Numbered from the stretch's first letter, positions 45,811 to 53,658 are shown. The stretch is 64,000 nucleotides of DNA from Lactobacillus sp. LL6 (GCF_007570935.1 NZ_VLLR01000001.1:806001-870000); one strand, 5' to 3'. Notes: generated from the letters alone by a model not told the origin. Translations and numbers: made by a program.

Positions 45811-46941
45811 TTAGTTATTTGAATTTACAACAGCACTAGTAGCTTGATTTGCTTCATAAGCAGATTTTGCTTCTTCTGGAGTATTACTTGGAGTTAATTT
45901 AATGCCCATGGAGTACTTTACATCATCAGCTTTTACATAACCATCTTTTACAGTAATTGCTGACCATTCTCCCTTTGTGGCATAAAATGATTTGCCTACT
46001 AAATGGTAAAACAATTCAGCTTTGTTTTTCTTTGGTAACCAAATATAAAGCAATTTATTTACTTTAATATCTCCCAGCTGCTTTGTTATACGTTGACCAT
46101 TTCCATTAGGATCCAAAATATTGCCTTTAGCATCATAAACATCTGTATCTTTAATAAAATTTATGTAAGAATAATGTTCAGTGTTGTAATCATGCAAAGG
46201 TAATTTTCTTTCAGCTTTAACATCAGCTGCTAAAATCCAATGATCGGTACCTTTAATTCGATATAAACCATCCTTAGTCATTCCAGCTGGAAATTGATTG
46301 ACAAATGATGTAATCTCACGTCTATCTGTAATAAACTTAGTACCCAATTTTACCTTTTTTTGTACCACATTTCCTTTACCATCATAAATATTTACATTAT
46401 ATGGATATGATACTGTTATAGTAGTCTCTTCTTGAGCAGTATTTGTCGTAGAATTAGTATCTTTATCTTTTACAACATCACCTAAATTAGCAACTTTTAC
46501 ATATTGCTTAGCTGGTCCACCTACTCGGTAATATCTCTTACCATTCTTAAACTTATAGCTCCCACCATAAGTAACAATAGTAGTACCCTTTTTAACTAAT
46601 TTGCTGTTAGCACGTCTTGTACTGGTTGCGTAAACATAAGCATTGTGTTCAACTGTACGTTTAACACCATCAATATTAGTTGCTTTTATGTATTGATTTT
46701 TGCCAGTTAATTTGTAATATTGACTTCCATTAATTTCAACTGTGTCTGGATCTACAGTAATTTTTTGGTATGATGAATATGTTTTTCCAGTATTTTTACC
46801 ATTTTTATCATAAACAGCTGAATTATGCATAGTTGTTTTAGTAATTGAAACATCTGCAGCTTGGACCGTTTTAGAAGCAAATGGAGCAATCCCCATTAAT
46901 GCAACAGCTGAGATAGCTGTTAATTTTTTGTTGAGTTTCAT
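45811..46941 (-). CDS. Secreted SLAP-domain protein 2
   Basis: 376 residues. Signal peptide of 28-29 residues (LTAISAVALMGIAPF, AxA site VQAAD). Two SLAP modules: HNSAVYDKNGKNTGKTY and YVYATSTRRANSKLVKKGT with GGSYKFKNGKRYYRVGG, binding the wall. A linker with Asn/Thr follows, then the shared C-terminal domain: LYRIKGTDHWILAADVK, LPLHDYNTEHYSYINF and LLYIWLPKKNKAELFYHLVG. It differs from proteins 1 and 3 at its end (SAVVNSNN). Its leader and signal-peptide DNA match SLAP 3 nearly exactly, so these two share a recently duplicated promoter and start. Surface-located; function unknown. Confidence 0.85.
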   Translation of the reverse strand: MKLNKKLTAISAVALMGIAPFASKTVQAADVSITKTTMHNSAVYDKNGKNTGKTYSSYQKITVDPDTVEINGSQYYKLTGKNQYIKATNIDGVKRTVEHNAYVYATSTRRANSKLVKKGTTIVTYGGSYKFKNGKRYYRVGGPAKQYVKVANLGDVVKDKDTNSTTNTAQEETTITVSYPYNVNIYDGKGNVVQKKVKLGTKFITDRREITSFVNQFPAGMTKDGLYRIKGTDHWILAADVKAERKLPLHDYNTEHYSYINFIKDTDVYDAKGNILDPNGNGQRITKQLGDIKVNKLLYIWLPKKNKAELFYHLVGKSFYATKGEWSAITVKDGYVKADDVKYSMGIKLTPSNTPEEAKSAYEANQATSAVVNSNN

Positions 46942-47033
46942 GAATTATATCCCCTTACTATTATGATTTATTTAATTATCTTATATTAATATTTATATTT
47001 CAATATATACAAAATCATGAATTATCTAAAAAT

Positions 47034-47074
47034 AAATACAGATAATTCATGAAATGAACCATCTGTATTTTTGT
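47034..47074 (-). terminator. Terminator of SLAP gene 3
   Basis: Stem with a few mismatches (around 47034-47050 and 47052-47070) and T run following on the minus strand. Same family of hairpin as the one after SLAP gene 1. Confidence 0.75.
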
Positions 47075-47077
47075 TAA

Positions 47078-48280
47078 TTATTTTGTAGTATTAGCTTGAC
47101 TTGCTTCATACGTAGCCTTTGCTTCTTCTGGAGTATTACTTGGAGTTAACTTTGTACTCTCTTCAACAAATTTCACATCATTTGCTTTTACATATGCATT
47201 ATGTCCAATTTCAATAGTGCTTTCCTGACTAGCTGAGTTAGTTGTAGCTGAAAAACTGGTACCAACTAGATGATAGAATAATTCAGATTTTTGTTCACTT
47301 GGAAGCCAGATATAAACTAATTTATCTACTCCCATCAAACCACTTTGTTTACGTATCTTTTGGCCGTTATGATTTTGTATAGTTCCATCTATATTATAAA
47401 CATCTGTAGCTTTTGAAAATTGAATATATGACTTGTAATAGTGATAATAATTGTGAACTGGCAATTCTTTAGCAGCCGAAACAGAATTACTGTAGATCCA
47501 ATAATCAGTACCTTTAATATGATAAATTGCTAATTCCCAATCATCGTCACCGTCCCTTCCAGTATCTGCACGTGTTCCTTGTTCTAGACGATCAACTATA
47601 AACTTATCGCCCTTTTTTGCATATTTACCTGATGGTTGAACAGCATCTTTTCCAGAAACTTCTGTATATAAAGGCGTACGTGAAACATTTACAGTAACTG
47701 TTGTTTCACCATCACTTGGACTCAATGTTGAGTTATTGGTTAATGAGGTGTTATTCTTATTGGTCACGGTCGAGTTAGATGAATTAGAACTTGCAGAGGT
47801 AGTAACTGCATCACCTAAGTTAGCTACTTTTACATATTGCTTAGCTGGTCCACCAACTCGGTAATATCTTTTACCATTCTTAAACTTATAACTTCCTCCG
47901 TAAGTAACAATAGTAGTACCTTTTTTAACTAGTCTGCGGTTAGCACGTTTAGTACTGGTTGCGTAAACATAAGCATTATGTTCTACTGTACGCTCAACAC
48001 CATCAATGTTTGTGATTTTAATGTATTGATCCTTGTCAGCAAGCTTGTAATATTGTCCACCATTAATTTTAACGATACCTGATTCTACAACAACTTTTTG
48101 ATAAGATTTGTACATTTTGCCAGTATCTTTACCATTCTTGTCATAAACAACAGAATTGTGCATAACAGTCTTATTAATAGTACTACTATCAGCAGCTTCA
48201 GCTGTGTTTGAAGCAACAAATGGAGCAATCCCCATTAATGCAACAGCTGAGATAGCTGTTAGTTTTTTGTTGAGTTTCAT
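47078..48280 (-). CDS. Secreted SLAP-domain protein 3
   Basis: 400 residues. Signal peptide like protein 2 (LTAISAVALMGIAPF) with cleavage after TAEA. The SLAP region has HNSVVYDKNGKDTG, YVYATSTKRANRRLVKKGT and GGSYKFKNGKRYYRVGG. A longer Ser/Thr/Asn linker (about residues 160-195) separates it from the C-terminal domain (IYHIKGTDYWIYSNSVS, LPVHNYYHYYKSYIQF, LVYIWLPSEQKSELFYHLVG). The end TPEEAKATYEASQANTTK is identical to protein 1. It follows helveticin 2 and is followed by SLAP 2. Mosaic relations among the three show recombination between copies. Confidence 0.85.
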   Translation of the reverse strand: MKLNKKLTAISAVALMGIAPFVASNTAEAADSSTINKTVMHNSVVYDKNGKDTGKMYKSYQKVVVESGIVKINGGQYYKLADKDQYIKITNIDGVERTVEHNAYVYATSTKRANRRLVKKGTTIVTYGGSYKFKNGKRYYRVGGPAKQYVKVANLGDAVTTSASSNSSNSTVTNKNNTSLTNNSTLSPSDGETTVTVNVSRTPLYTEVSGKDAVQPSGKYAKKGDKFIVDRLEQGTRADTGRDGDDDWELAIYHIKGTDYWIYSNSVSAAKELPVHNYYHYYKSYIQFSKATDVYNIDGTIQNHNGQKIRKQSGLMGVDKLVYIWLPSEQKSELFYHLVGTSFSATTNSASQESTIEIGHNAYVKANDVKFVEESTKLTPSNTPEEAKATYEASQANTTK

Positions 48281-48346
48281 GAATTATATCCCCTTACTAT
48301 TACGATTTATTTAATTATCTTATTTTAGAGAATATAATTCAAGCTA

Positions 48347-48389
48347 AAAAGAGCATAAACTCAGCAAATTACTAAGTTTATACTCTTTT
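48347..48389 (-). terminator. Terminator of the helveticin 2 gene
   Basis: 19-bp stem with two G-U pairs (48347-48365 with 48371-48389), 5-nt loop. Confidence 0.8.
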
Positions 48390-48397
48390 AATTTTAA

Positions 48398-49363
48398 CTA
48401 TTCATTCCAAGATACTTCATAAATCTTGTTTGATGCTGTCTTATTTTTACCATTCATGGTTTTGTGGTAAGCAACAGTTAAGTAGCAGTGGTTCTCACCA
48501 AAAATTTGAATACCTTCAAGCTCAGTATGCATCCCTTGTCCATGAATATCAATTGGACCTGCATTATGAGTCAAGTCTACTTGTAACCAACTGCCTGTGT
48601 TGGTTCTTGCATAAGTAGGAATTTTGTAAATGTTTTTTTGATGATATACACCATTAATTGTATCAGGTGATAGTTGACTAGATACATAAATATTACCAGC
48701 ATTATCAATGTCATAACCTTGAATTGATTTAACAGTTCCATAAAATCCTTCAACCACGAAGCTTTCTTGATATGGAAGATCCCCAAGGTTAACATAGCCA
48801 TTACTGTATTCTACATTATCAAGTGCATTATTGACTACATTATTATCAAAGATTACAAAGTAGCCATTACCATTTTGATCTACAGTTGCTAATAAAAACT
48901 TAGTGTAATCCGGTGATACTGCAGCTTCTGCACGCTTTAAGTCATCACCTGAATAGAAACTACCATCTGGTTTTGTTAAAGAACCAGCTCTGTTCAAGTA
49001 TGCTAAACGCGGAAGTTCAGTATTTGAAGTGTAAGTTCTACCAATTGAGCTAATATCTACACGAGCAATTTGTTTATCCCAATTGCTACTACCAGTAGCT
49101 GGTTTAGTACCTACAAACCACTTACCAGAACGACCTGAATATTCCCAAGTTTGAGTATGGCCACCAGCAGAATTATACAATGTAACTACTGGGGTAGTTA
49201 CATTACCTGCGTATCCACGCAAAATATGGGTTTCAGTTTGGTTATTACGCAATTGCTCTGCGTAAATGTACTTTGAACCAACGTTTCCTTTTTGTGCTAC
49301 TGCTAAGTAGCCAGTGTTTAAATCAGCTGTGTGAAAAGCTGAAATGTTATATGCTTGTCTCAT
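48398..49363 (-). CDS. Helveticin J family bacteriocin-like protein 2
   Basis: 321 residues from the ATG at 49363, which has GGAGG upstream; the longer frame from 49432 would overlap the holin gene and is not supported. It contains QKGNVGSKYIYAEQLRNN, SAGGHTQTWEYSGRSGKWFVG, AEAAVSPDYTKFLLAT, IQGYDIDNAGNIYVSSQLSPD and GENHCYLTVAYHK, like helveticin J and helveticin 1. Identity between the two window copies is roughly half by eye. No signal peptide is present. Start and holin stop are 14 bp apart. The 3' neighbours are SLAP 3 and SLAP 2. Confidence 0.85.
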   Translation of the reverse strand: MRQAYNISAFHTADLNTGYLAVAQKGNVGSKYIYAEQLRNNQTETHILRGYAGNVTTPVVTLYNSAGGHTQTWEYSGRSGKWFVGTKPATGSSNWDKQIARVDISSIGRTYTSNTELPRLAYLNRAGSLTKPDGSFYSGDDLKRAEAAVSPDYTKFLLATVDQNGNGYFVIFDNNVVNNALDNVEYSNGYVNLGDLPYQESFVVEGFYGTVKSIQGYDIDNAGNIYVSSQLSPDTINGVYHQKNIYKIPTYARTNTGSWLQVDLTHNAGPIDIHGQGMHTELEGIQIFGENHCYLTVAYHKTMNGKNKTASNKIYEVSWNE

Positions 49364-49376
49364 ATTTTTCCTCCAA

Positions 49377-49703
49377 TTAATTTTCTTTTTGCTTAAACCT
49401 AAGCTCAGTAACAGATTTTTCAACTCCTGCAAAAATATTCTGCACGTCTTCTTCTGTTACCTTGAATCCCTTTCTTTGCAGACCATCAACCACGGCATTA
49501 ACTACATTGTTTAGCTTCTTATCATCTGACATTACTGCCTTATCATAGAAGTAAACGTAATCAGTCATTAGTGTTTTCGCGGTGTCTTGAAATTCAGTTA
49601 AGCGCTGGTTCTTAAGATGAAAATGTCCTAATACTCCAGCTCCAATTAGGCTGATGATCCACAAAATCAAACCACATAGTTCAAAATAGTCACTAAAAGT
49701 CAT
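49377..49703 (-). CDS. LLH-type holin-like protein 2
   Basis: 108 residues, one N-terminal transmembrane helix (LILWIISLIGAGVLG) and a cytoplasmic helical part. From LKNQRLTEF to the end (about 80 residues) it is identical in amino-acid sequence to holin 1, and the DNA differs by only a few bases. The N-terminal 28 residues differ at about seven positions. It opens the second cassette. Its possible role is to let the leaderless helveticin cross or damage the membrane; this is inference. Confidence 0.75.
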   Translation of the reverse strand: MTFSDYFELCGLILWIISLIGAGVLGHFHLKNQRLTEFQDTAKTLMTDYVYFYDKAVMSDDKKLNNVVNAVVDGLQRKGFKVTEEDVQNIFAGVEKSVTELRFKQKEN

Positions 49704-49745
49704 AACAACCTATCCCTTAACTAATTTGAATTTTTGATCTATTGG

Positions 49746-49853
49746 CTATGTATTTTTCTTCTTTTTAGAGAATTTACTAGTTATCATTTTCATTAATGAT
49801 TTGCTTAGCTTGTATATTAATTCAGTCGGTATCAGTATCACTATCAAATTCAC
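49746..49853 (-). CDS. Possible small peptide (35 residues)
   Basis: GTG start at 49853 with GGAGG about 9 bp upstream, stop at 49746. The peptide is hydrophobic at first (MNLIVILIPTELIY) and basic at the end (SKFSKKKKNT). This resembles membrane-active toxins or leaderless peptides in general shape, but no family is recognised. It lies between RepA_N and holin 2. Confidence 0.35.
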   Translation of the reverse strand: MNLIVILIPTELIYKLSKSLMKMITSKFSKKKKNT

Positions 49854-50028
49854 TCTTTTCTTCCTCCAATCTAAGAAAAGCATGAATCAATAACTTAACT
49901 TTAACCACTTCTTCAATATCAAACTTTTAAGGGTGTGCTTTATCATTAATTTTTTAGCTACACGGATATATTAGACATCAAAAACTACTACAACAACTGC
50001 AGCTAAAACTTAAATAACTAACTTTGTC

Positions 50029-50065
50029 ATAATCAAACTCCCACTTGATTATGACATCTCTAAAA
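50029..50065. repeat. Inverted repeat downstream of the RepA_N gene
   Basis: GTCATAATCAA (50029-50039) and TTGATTATGAC (50045-50055 region) form 11-bp arms around a short loop (ACTCCCAC). On the minus strand it is followed by no T run, so it is not an obvious terminator. Confidence 0.5.
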
Positions 50066-50211
50066 GTTTCAAATTCAAAACTAATAAATCAAGATGGAGT
50101 TTGAAAGCAGACAACTTTTATTTTTCATCATACTTTCCTCCAAAATATTTTTTCGCTTTCTCCGGAAAAAGCCTCAACTTTTTTGTTCTTAGCTAGGAAC
50201 AAGTCTATAGT

Positions 50212-50268
50212 ACAAGATAACCTGAAATTAAAATTTCAGGTTATCTTGTTACAAGATAACCTGAAATT
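50212..50268. repeat. Triple 18-bp inverted/direct repeat at the end of repA
   Basis: The 18-mer ACAAGATAACCTGAAATT is at 50212-50229 and 50251-50268, with its perfect complement at 50232-50249 between them. The gaps are only 2 and 1 nt, so two mutually exclusive perfect hairpins can form. The last copy overlaps the repA stop codon (50267-50269). Confidence 0.9.
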
Positions 50269-51439
50269 AGTCAATAGGAAATTGATTTATTTTTAAATTT
50301 TTTTGTTTATACCAAGAAAGCAACCTCTGAGAATCATCTAAATTAGTAACTAAGCTTTCTAGTTTATTCATGGCTACTTTTTCAAAATAACGCTTAAAAG
50401 AGATAAACATATAATTTTCGGCACTCTTAATAGGTTTTCCATAATCGTAGTTACGTCTAATACTATTAAGCACTTTTCTCAATGTATTTTCTATTCCTTG
50501 ATTAAATTGATCAGTATATTCATATTCCTCAGTGCCAAGTACTTGTTCATCATCACGATATTGACCTGGCAACTCTAATGCAACATTAACTTGCCACTTT
50601 TGCCACAAATTTAATTTTGTAAATTCTTTTTTAACTGAATTTTTAGCGTTCAATATAATTTGAACTACACGGTAAAGCTGTTTTGGAGTTTTGCACCACA
50701 AAGAAAGCAACTTAGTTGCTGGTTTTGAAAGAATAAAGTTTTCTGAATCATCACTTTCAGTCATAAACTGCGGAGCGTGTTTAACTAAATCTCTATTTTG
50801 AGCTTCAATTTCAGCTTGTGTAAAACTTGATGGTGAAAAGTCTAGTTGAGTATCTTTATGTATCTTCTTAGTATCTAAGGAATTATTATATTTATTTACA
50901 GTAGTTTTTACTTTTTCGCTTAATTCAATGCTTTGACTATCTTTTTGTCTAGAAGGAGTATTTACGTCTTCACTTATATCAGTATTTAAGCTAACTGCAT
51001 TATTTTCTTCTCGGGAAGAAAAACTTACGCCCTGAGATAATTTTTTATCTGAAACATTATAAACATTAGCTACAGATAATGCTGGCTTGAGTAAATATAA
51101 ATGAGATGGATTATTTTTCTTTTCCTTCCAATTAAAGCCTTGTTTCTTTACAATGAGCAAGCCAACTTCTATTAATTTACTTTTGATATTAGTGACTGTC
51201 TTTTCACTGCAACCCAACATTGAAGCTAATTCTTCGTTAGTGTAAATGAGATAAAGTCTACCTTCATTATCAATCCACTTATTTTCAATAGAGTAAGATA
51301 ATCTATCCTTTAGAAGCATATAAGTTTCACGATGATTACTTTTGAGTACTGACTTATAAGGCTTCAATTCATAAAGCCACTTAGGCATTTGATAAAATAA
51401 AGCGTTGCTCTTTTCATTAACTGTATAAAATTCTGACAT
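50267..51439 (-). CDS. RepA_N family plasmid-type replication initiator
   Basis: 390 residues from the ATG at 51439, which has GGAGG at good spacing; the frame from 51484 lacks a site. The N-terminal RepA_N domain is readable: NALFYQMPKWLYEL, YMLLKDRLSYSIENKWIDNEGRLYLIYTNEEL in parts, then the winged helix MLGCSEKTVTNIKSKLIEVGLL. A variable middle (about 150-215) is Ser/Lys-rich, and the C-terminal region (about 270-390) is helical, as in other RepA_N proteins. These initiators belong to low-GC Gram-positive theta plasmids (pAD1/pSK1 type). No parA, mobilisation or transposase gene is nearby, so this is probably an integrated plasmid remnant in the chromosome. The reading frame is intact. Confidence 0.82.
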   Translation of the reverse strand: MSEFYTVNEKSNALFYQMPKWLYELKPYKSVLKSNHRETYMLLKDRLSYSIENKWIDNEGRLYLIYTNEELASMLGCSEKTVTNIKSKLIEVGLLIVKKQGFNWKEKKNNPSHLYLLKPALSVANVYNVSDKKLSQGVSFSSREENNAVSLNTDISEDVNTPSRQKDSQSIELSEKVKTTVNKYNNSLDTKKIHKDTQLDFSPSSFTQAEIEAQNRDLVKHAPQFMTESDDSENFILSKPATKLLSLWCKTPKQLYRVVQIILNAKNSVKKEFTKLNLWQKWQVNVALELPGQYRDDEQVLGTEEYEYTDQFNQGIENTLRKVLNSIRRNYDYGKPIKSAENYMFISFKRYFEKVAMNKLESLVTNLDDSQRLLSWYKQKNLKINQFPID

Positions 51440-51507
51440 AGTAATTACCTCCGTAAAATGTTTTTTGTTTCCCAGAGGCTTCAAATAAAAGTTTAAGTCA
51501 TAGTTAT

Positions 51508-51536
51508 TTGAAATAACACGTGGAATTAAGTATAAT
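51508..51536 (+). promoter_or_regulatory. Strong sigma-A promoter on the + strand
   Basis: TTGAAA (51508-51513), exactly 17 bp, then perfect TATAAT (51531-51536). It points away from repA, which is on the other strand, and no long ORF follows. Confidence 0.75.
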
Positions 51537-51542
51537 AACTAT

Positions 51543-51780
51543 GAATTTAAAGATTTTAAAAGCTCACTTAGGTGAATTTAAAGATTTTAAATTAAAGATT
51601 TTGAAAATAAAATATCTTAAATAAAGCGTTACTTTTTTCGTAAAAGCAAAGCGCTACTCTTTAATTACCTCTGATAAGTTTTTGTGGTGTCTTAAATTCG
51701 TCAATATTTTGAAGCTATTAATTTTTTACTTGAAGCTTCTAATGTTTAAGAACAGGAACGGCCATTCCTGTTCTTTTTTG
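51543..51780 (+). ncRNA. Candidate small RNA antiparallel to repA's leader region
   Basis: About 240 nt from the inferred start after the promoter at 51508-51536 to the terminator at 51748-51780. Only a 27-codon frame (51541-51624, MNLKILKAHLGEF and KDFKLKILKIKYLK) without a ribosome binding site occurs at its very start. Its first part contains near-repeats AATTTAAAGATTTTAAA (51544 and 51576). It runs opposite to any repA leader, like counter-transcribed RNAs of plasmids. Expression is not shown. Confidence 0.5.
51748..51780 (+). terminator. Terminator of the candidate small RNA
   Basis: Perfect 11-bp stem (51748-51758 with 51765-51775), 6-nt loop and T tract on the + strand. Confidence 0.85.
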
Positions 51781-51784
51781 TTCA

Positions 51785-51824
51785 AAAATAAAAAACCAAA
51801 TTGTTTGAATTTTTAAACAATTTG
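51785..51824 (-). terminator. Minus-strand terminator facing the small RNA terminator
   Basis: Perfect 10-bp stem (51797-51806 with 51815-51824), 8-nt loop. On the minus strand it is followed by GTTTTTTATTTTTG, so it stops transcription coming from the right. Confidence 0.75.
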
Positions 51825-52416
51825 AGTTTAGCATATGATAAATATTTCAGCAATTACTTATTATTGAAAATTATAACTAATTCAACAAGCTTTAATTAAA
51901 TATATAGTTCCTTTGCTACAGTCAACATAAGGCAAAAATAAGTAAAAACTAACACTGAAAAATATTTTTTGAAAACATTATAATTAAATACCACATTATA
52001 AGTTTCGCTATTTATTTATATTATTATATATTTAATAAAGCCTTAAATATGTGTAAATAAAATAAAGAAATACATAATTTAAGTGCATATTAGTTTTAAA
52101 TCATCTTAAAATGACCTACACTAAATATTGGACAGGAAATAAACCAAGATACGGAGTCTTAACTTTCCACCGCTGAAATTCTCACAATTTTCTGTTTTTG
52201 TTGTTATGAATGGATTATTTTTAAACTTATATTATTTTTTTAATAACATCTCTTTCAACTTTAAAATGCTTATTTGATAAGCTTTTTACACATACAATTG
52301 TTATATATTTATATAATGTAAGTGAATAATATTAAAATAGTCTATTTATTTTTAATAAAAACTTCTATAGTCTATAGCTATAGAATTATAAGTATTTTGA
52401 AAGGGTCGAATGCTTC
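51825..52416. other. AT-rich gene-free stretch upstream of the XRE gene
   Basis: About 590 bp with no ORF that I can support. It contains a short possible + terminator (GCTTAT/ATAAGC with T run, around 52268-52289) and a repeat of CTATAG (52367-52383), whose inverted arms may be an operator for the HTH protein that follows. The convergent terminator at 51785-51824 implies a minus-strand transcript begins here, but no promoter stands out. Confidence 0.45.
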
Positions 52417-52833
52417 ATGGCTAATATAGGACAGGAAATTTCTCGCCGTCGTCGCGAGCAAAAATTAACTCAAGAAGATTTAGCTGAACTAAGTGACTTG
52501 TCAGTTAATTTTATTTCACGTCTTGAGAGAACTAAAGATCAGAATGTAAGTATTCAGAAGTTAGATGCGATTGCACAAGCATTGAACACCACAACTCCGG
52601 AACTTATCAACAGTGCTTACGATGTAGCTCGTTCAAAGAATTCTTCTACAGATAACACTCCTGTGTTTATCCGTAAGGTTATCAATGAACTCAGAAAGTT
52701 GCCTCAAGGTACTTCTGAAAGAGTATGTAAGTCACTCATCGTATTGTTGAAAGAGATTACTTCTGCTTCTGGAAATGTTAGTGTAACTCCTCTTTCTGAG
52801 GAACAACTTTCCGTTGATAAGAAGCAAAAGTAG
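52417..52833 (+). CDS. XRE-family HTH protein
   Basis: 138 residues. The N-terminal helix-turn-helix is canonical (MANIGQEISRRRREQKLTQEDLAELSDLSVNFISRLER in pieces: LTQEDLAEL, SVNFISRLER), then IQKLDAIAQALNTTTPELI. The C-terminal half (RKVINELRKLPQGTSERVCKSLIVLLKEI) is helical and unassigned. It may regulate itself or the nearby island; a palindromic CTATAG element lies in its promoter region. The ATG at 52417 follows AAAGGG by about 12 bp. A strong terminator follows. Nothing shows whether it belongs to the plasmid remnant. Confidence 0.82.
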   Translation: MANIGQEISRRRREQKLTQEDLAELSDLSVNFISRLERTKDQNVSIQKLDAIAQALNTTTPELINSAYDVARSKNSSTDNTPVFIRKVINELRKLPQGTSERVCKSLIVLLKEITSASGNVSVTPLSEEQLSVDKKQK

Positions 52834-52851
52834 AATACTGTATTCTATAAT

Positions 52852-52898
52852 AAAAACAACCCATTGTAGTTTTCGAATTGCTACAATGGGTTGTTTTT
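52852..52898. terminator. Bidirectional terminator between the XRE gene and ppiB
   Basis: Perfect 15-bp core stem (52855-52869 with 52881-52895), extended by A-T pairs to 18 bp, 11-nt loop, T runs on both strands. Confidence 0.92.
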
Positions 52899-52910
52899 TA
52901 GATTGGTAAG

Positions 52911-53510
52911 TTAATCATTAAATCTATTATCTTTTACTTCAATTGTTTTAATGATTACATCTTCAACTGGCTTATCTGCTTTATCCTTCTTTACTTTGGC
53001 TATTTCATCAACAATATCCATACCATCAGTTACTTGACCAAAAACTGTATGGCGACCATCAAGCCATGGGGTTCCACCTTGCTTATATTGCTTAATGATT
53101 TCTTTTGGATAACCTGCGGGTTCCATTTCACGAATCATACGTTTAGGCATGTTTTTGTTTTGTACAATAAAGAACTGGCTTCCATTTGTATTAGGACCTG
53201 AATTAGCCATTGAGAGTGCTCCTCTCAAATTAAACAATTCACGAGAAAATTCATCTTCAAAAGGATGTCCCCAGATACTTTCTCCACCAGTACCATCCCC
53301 TTTAGGATCACCACCTTGAATCATAAAATCGCTGATTACACGATGAAAGGTAGTATTATTGTAGTAGCCTTTTTTAGCCAAACGAACAAAATTTTCAACC
53401 GTCATTGGTGCAAGTTCTTCAAATAAAGCAACTGTAACATCCCCATGATTGGTTTTAATAGTAGCTTTGATAATTTTGGCATCTTCAATATTTAATTGTG
53501 GATATGACAT
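52911..53510 (-). CDS. ppiB: Peptidyl-prolyl cis-trans isomerase, cyclophilin type
   Basis: 199 residues. Cyclophilin core: [31 protein letters not shown] N-terminus, [23 protein letters not shown] (catalytic Arg in FHRV), [19 protein letters not shown], and [19 protein letters not shown]. It speeds proline isomerisation in folding proteins; no signal peptide, hence cytoplasmic. The ATG at 53510 has AGGGGAG upstream; the ATG-less frame to 53537 is not needed. Separate unit between hairpins. Confidence 0.93.
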   Translation of the reverse strand: MSYPQLNIEDAKIIKATIKTNHGDVTVALFEELAPMTVENFVRLAKKGYYNNTTFHRVISDFMIQGGDPKGDGTGGESIWGHPFEDEFSRELFNLRGALSMANSGPNTNGSQFFIVQNKNMPKRMIREMEPAGYPKEIIKQYKQGGTPWLDGRHTVFGQVTDGMDIVDEIAKVKKDKADKPVEDVIIKTIEVKDNRFND

Positions 53511-53595
53511 AAATAAATCTCCCCTTTTAATTAACATTCTATTTCAAGTTTAACATGCTTGCATTCCATAAGCATATTATAAAGTCCTCTAAAAC

Positions 53596-53635
53596 AACAA
53601 GCTGGCAGCTCTTTATTTAGAGTTACCAGCTTGTT
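53596..53635. terminator. Hairpin between ppaC and ppiB
   Basis: 17-bp imperfect stem (53596-53612 with 53619-53635), A/T-rich flanks; probably ends ppaC transcription. Confidence 0.65.
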
Positions 53636-53658
53636 AATACTAAAAACTGACTTTTAAA

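Larger units (their letters stand above)
49704..50266. other. Gene-poor stretch between the cassette and the RepA_N gene
   Basis: About 560 bp with no long ORF. On the minus strand it has two short frames with strong ribosome binding sites: 50131-50081 (16 residues, GGAGG upstream) and 49853-49746 (35 residues, listed separately). At 50029-50065 an inverted repeat with arms GTCATAATCAA/TTGATTATGAC lies around CTCCCAC. At the left end of repA are three copies of an 18-bp repeat (50212-50268). No promoter of high quality was identified. Confidence 0.5.

Noticed and set aside
51541..51624. 27-codon basic, amphipathic frame at the start of the candidate small RNA as a peptide gene
   Set aside because: There is no ribosome binding site, and its ATG sits at or before the expected transcription start; leaderless translation is possible but unsupported.
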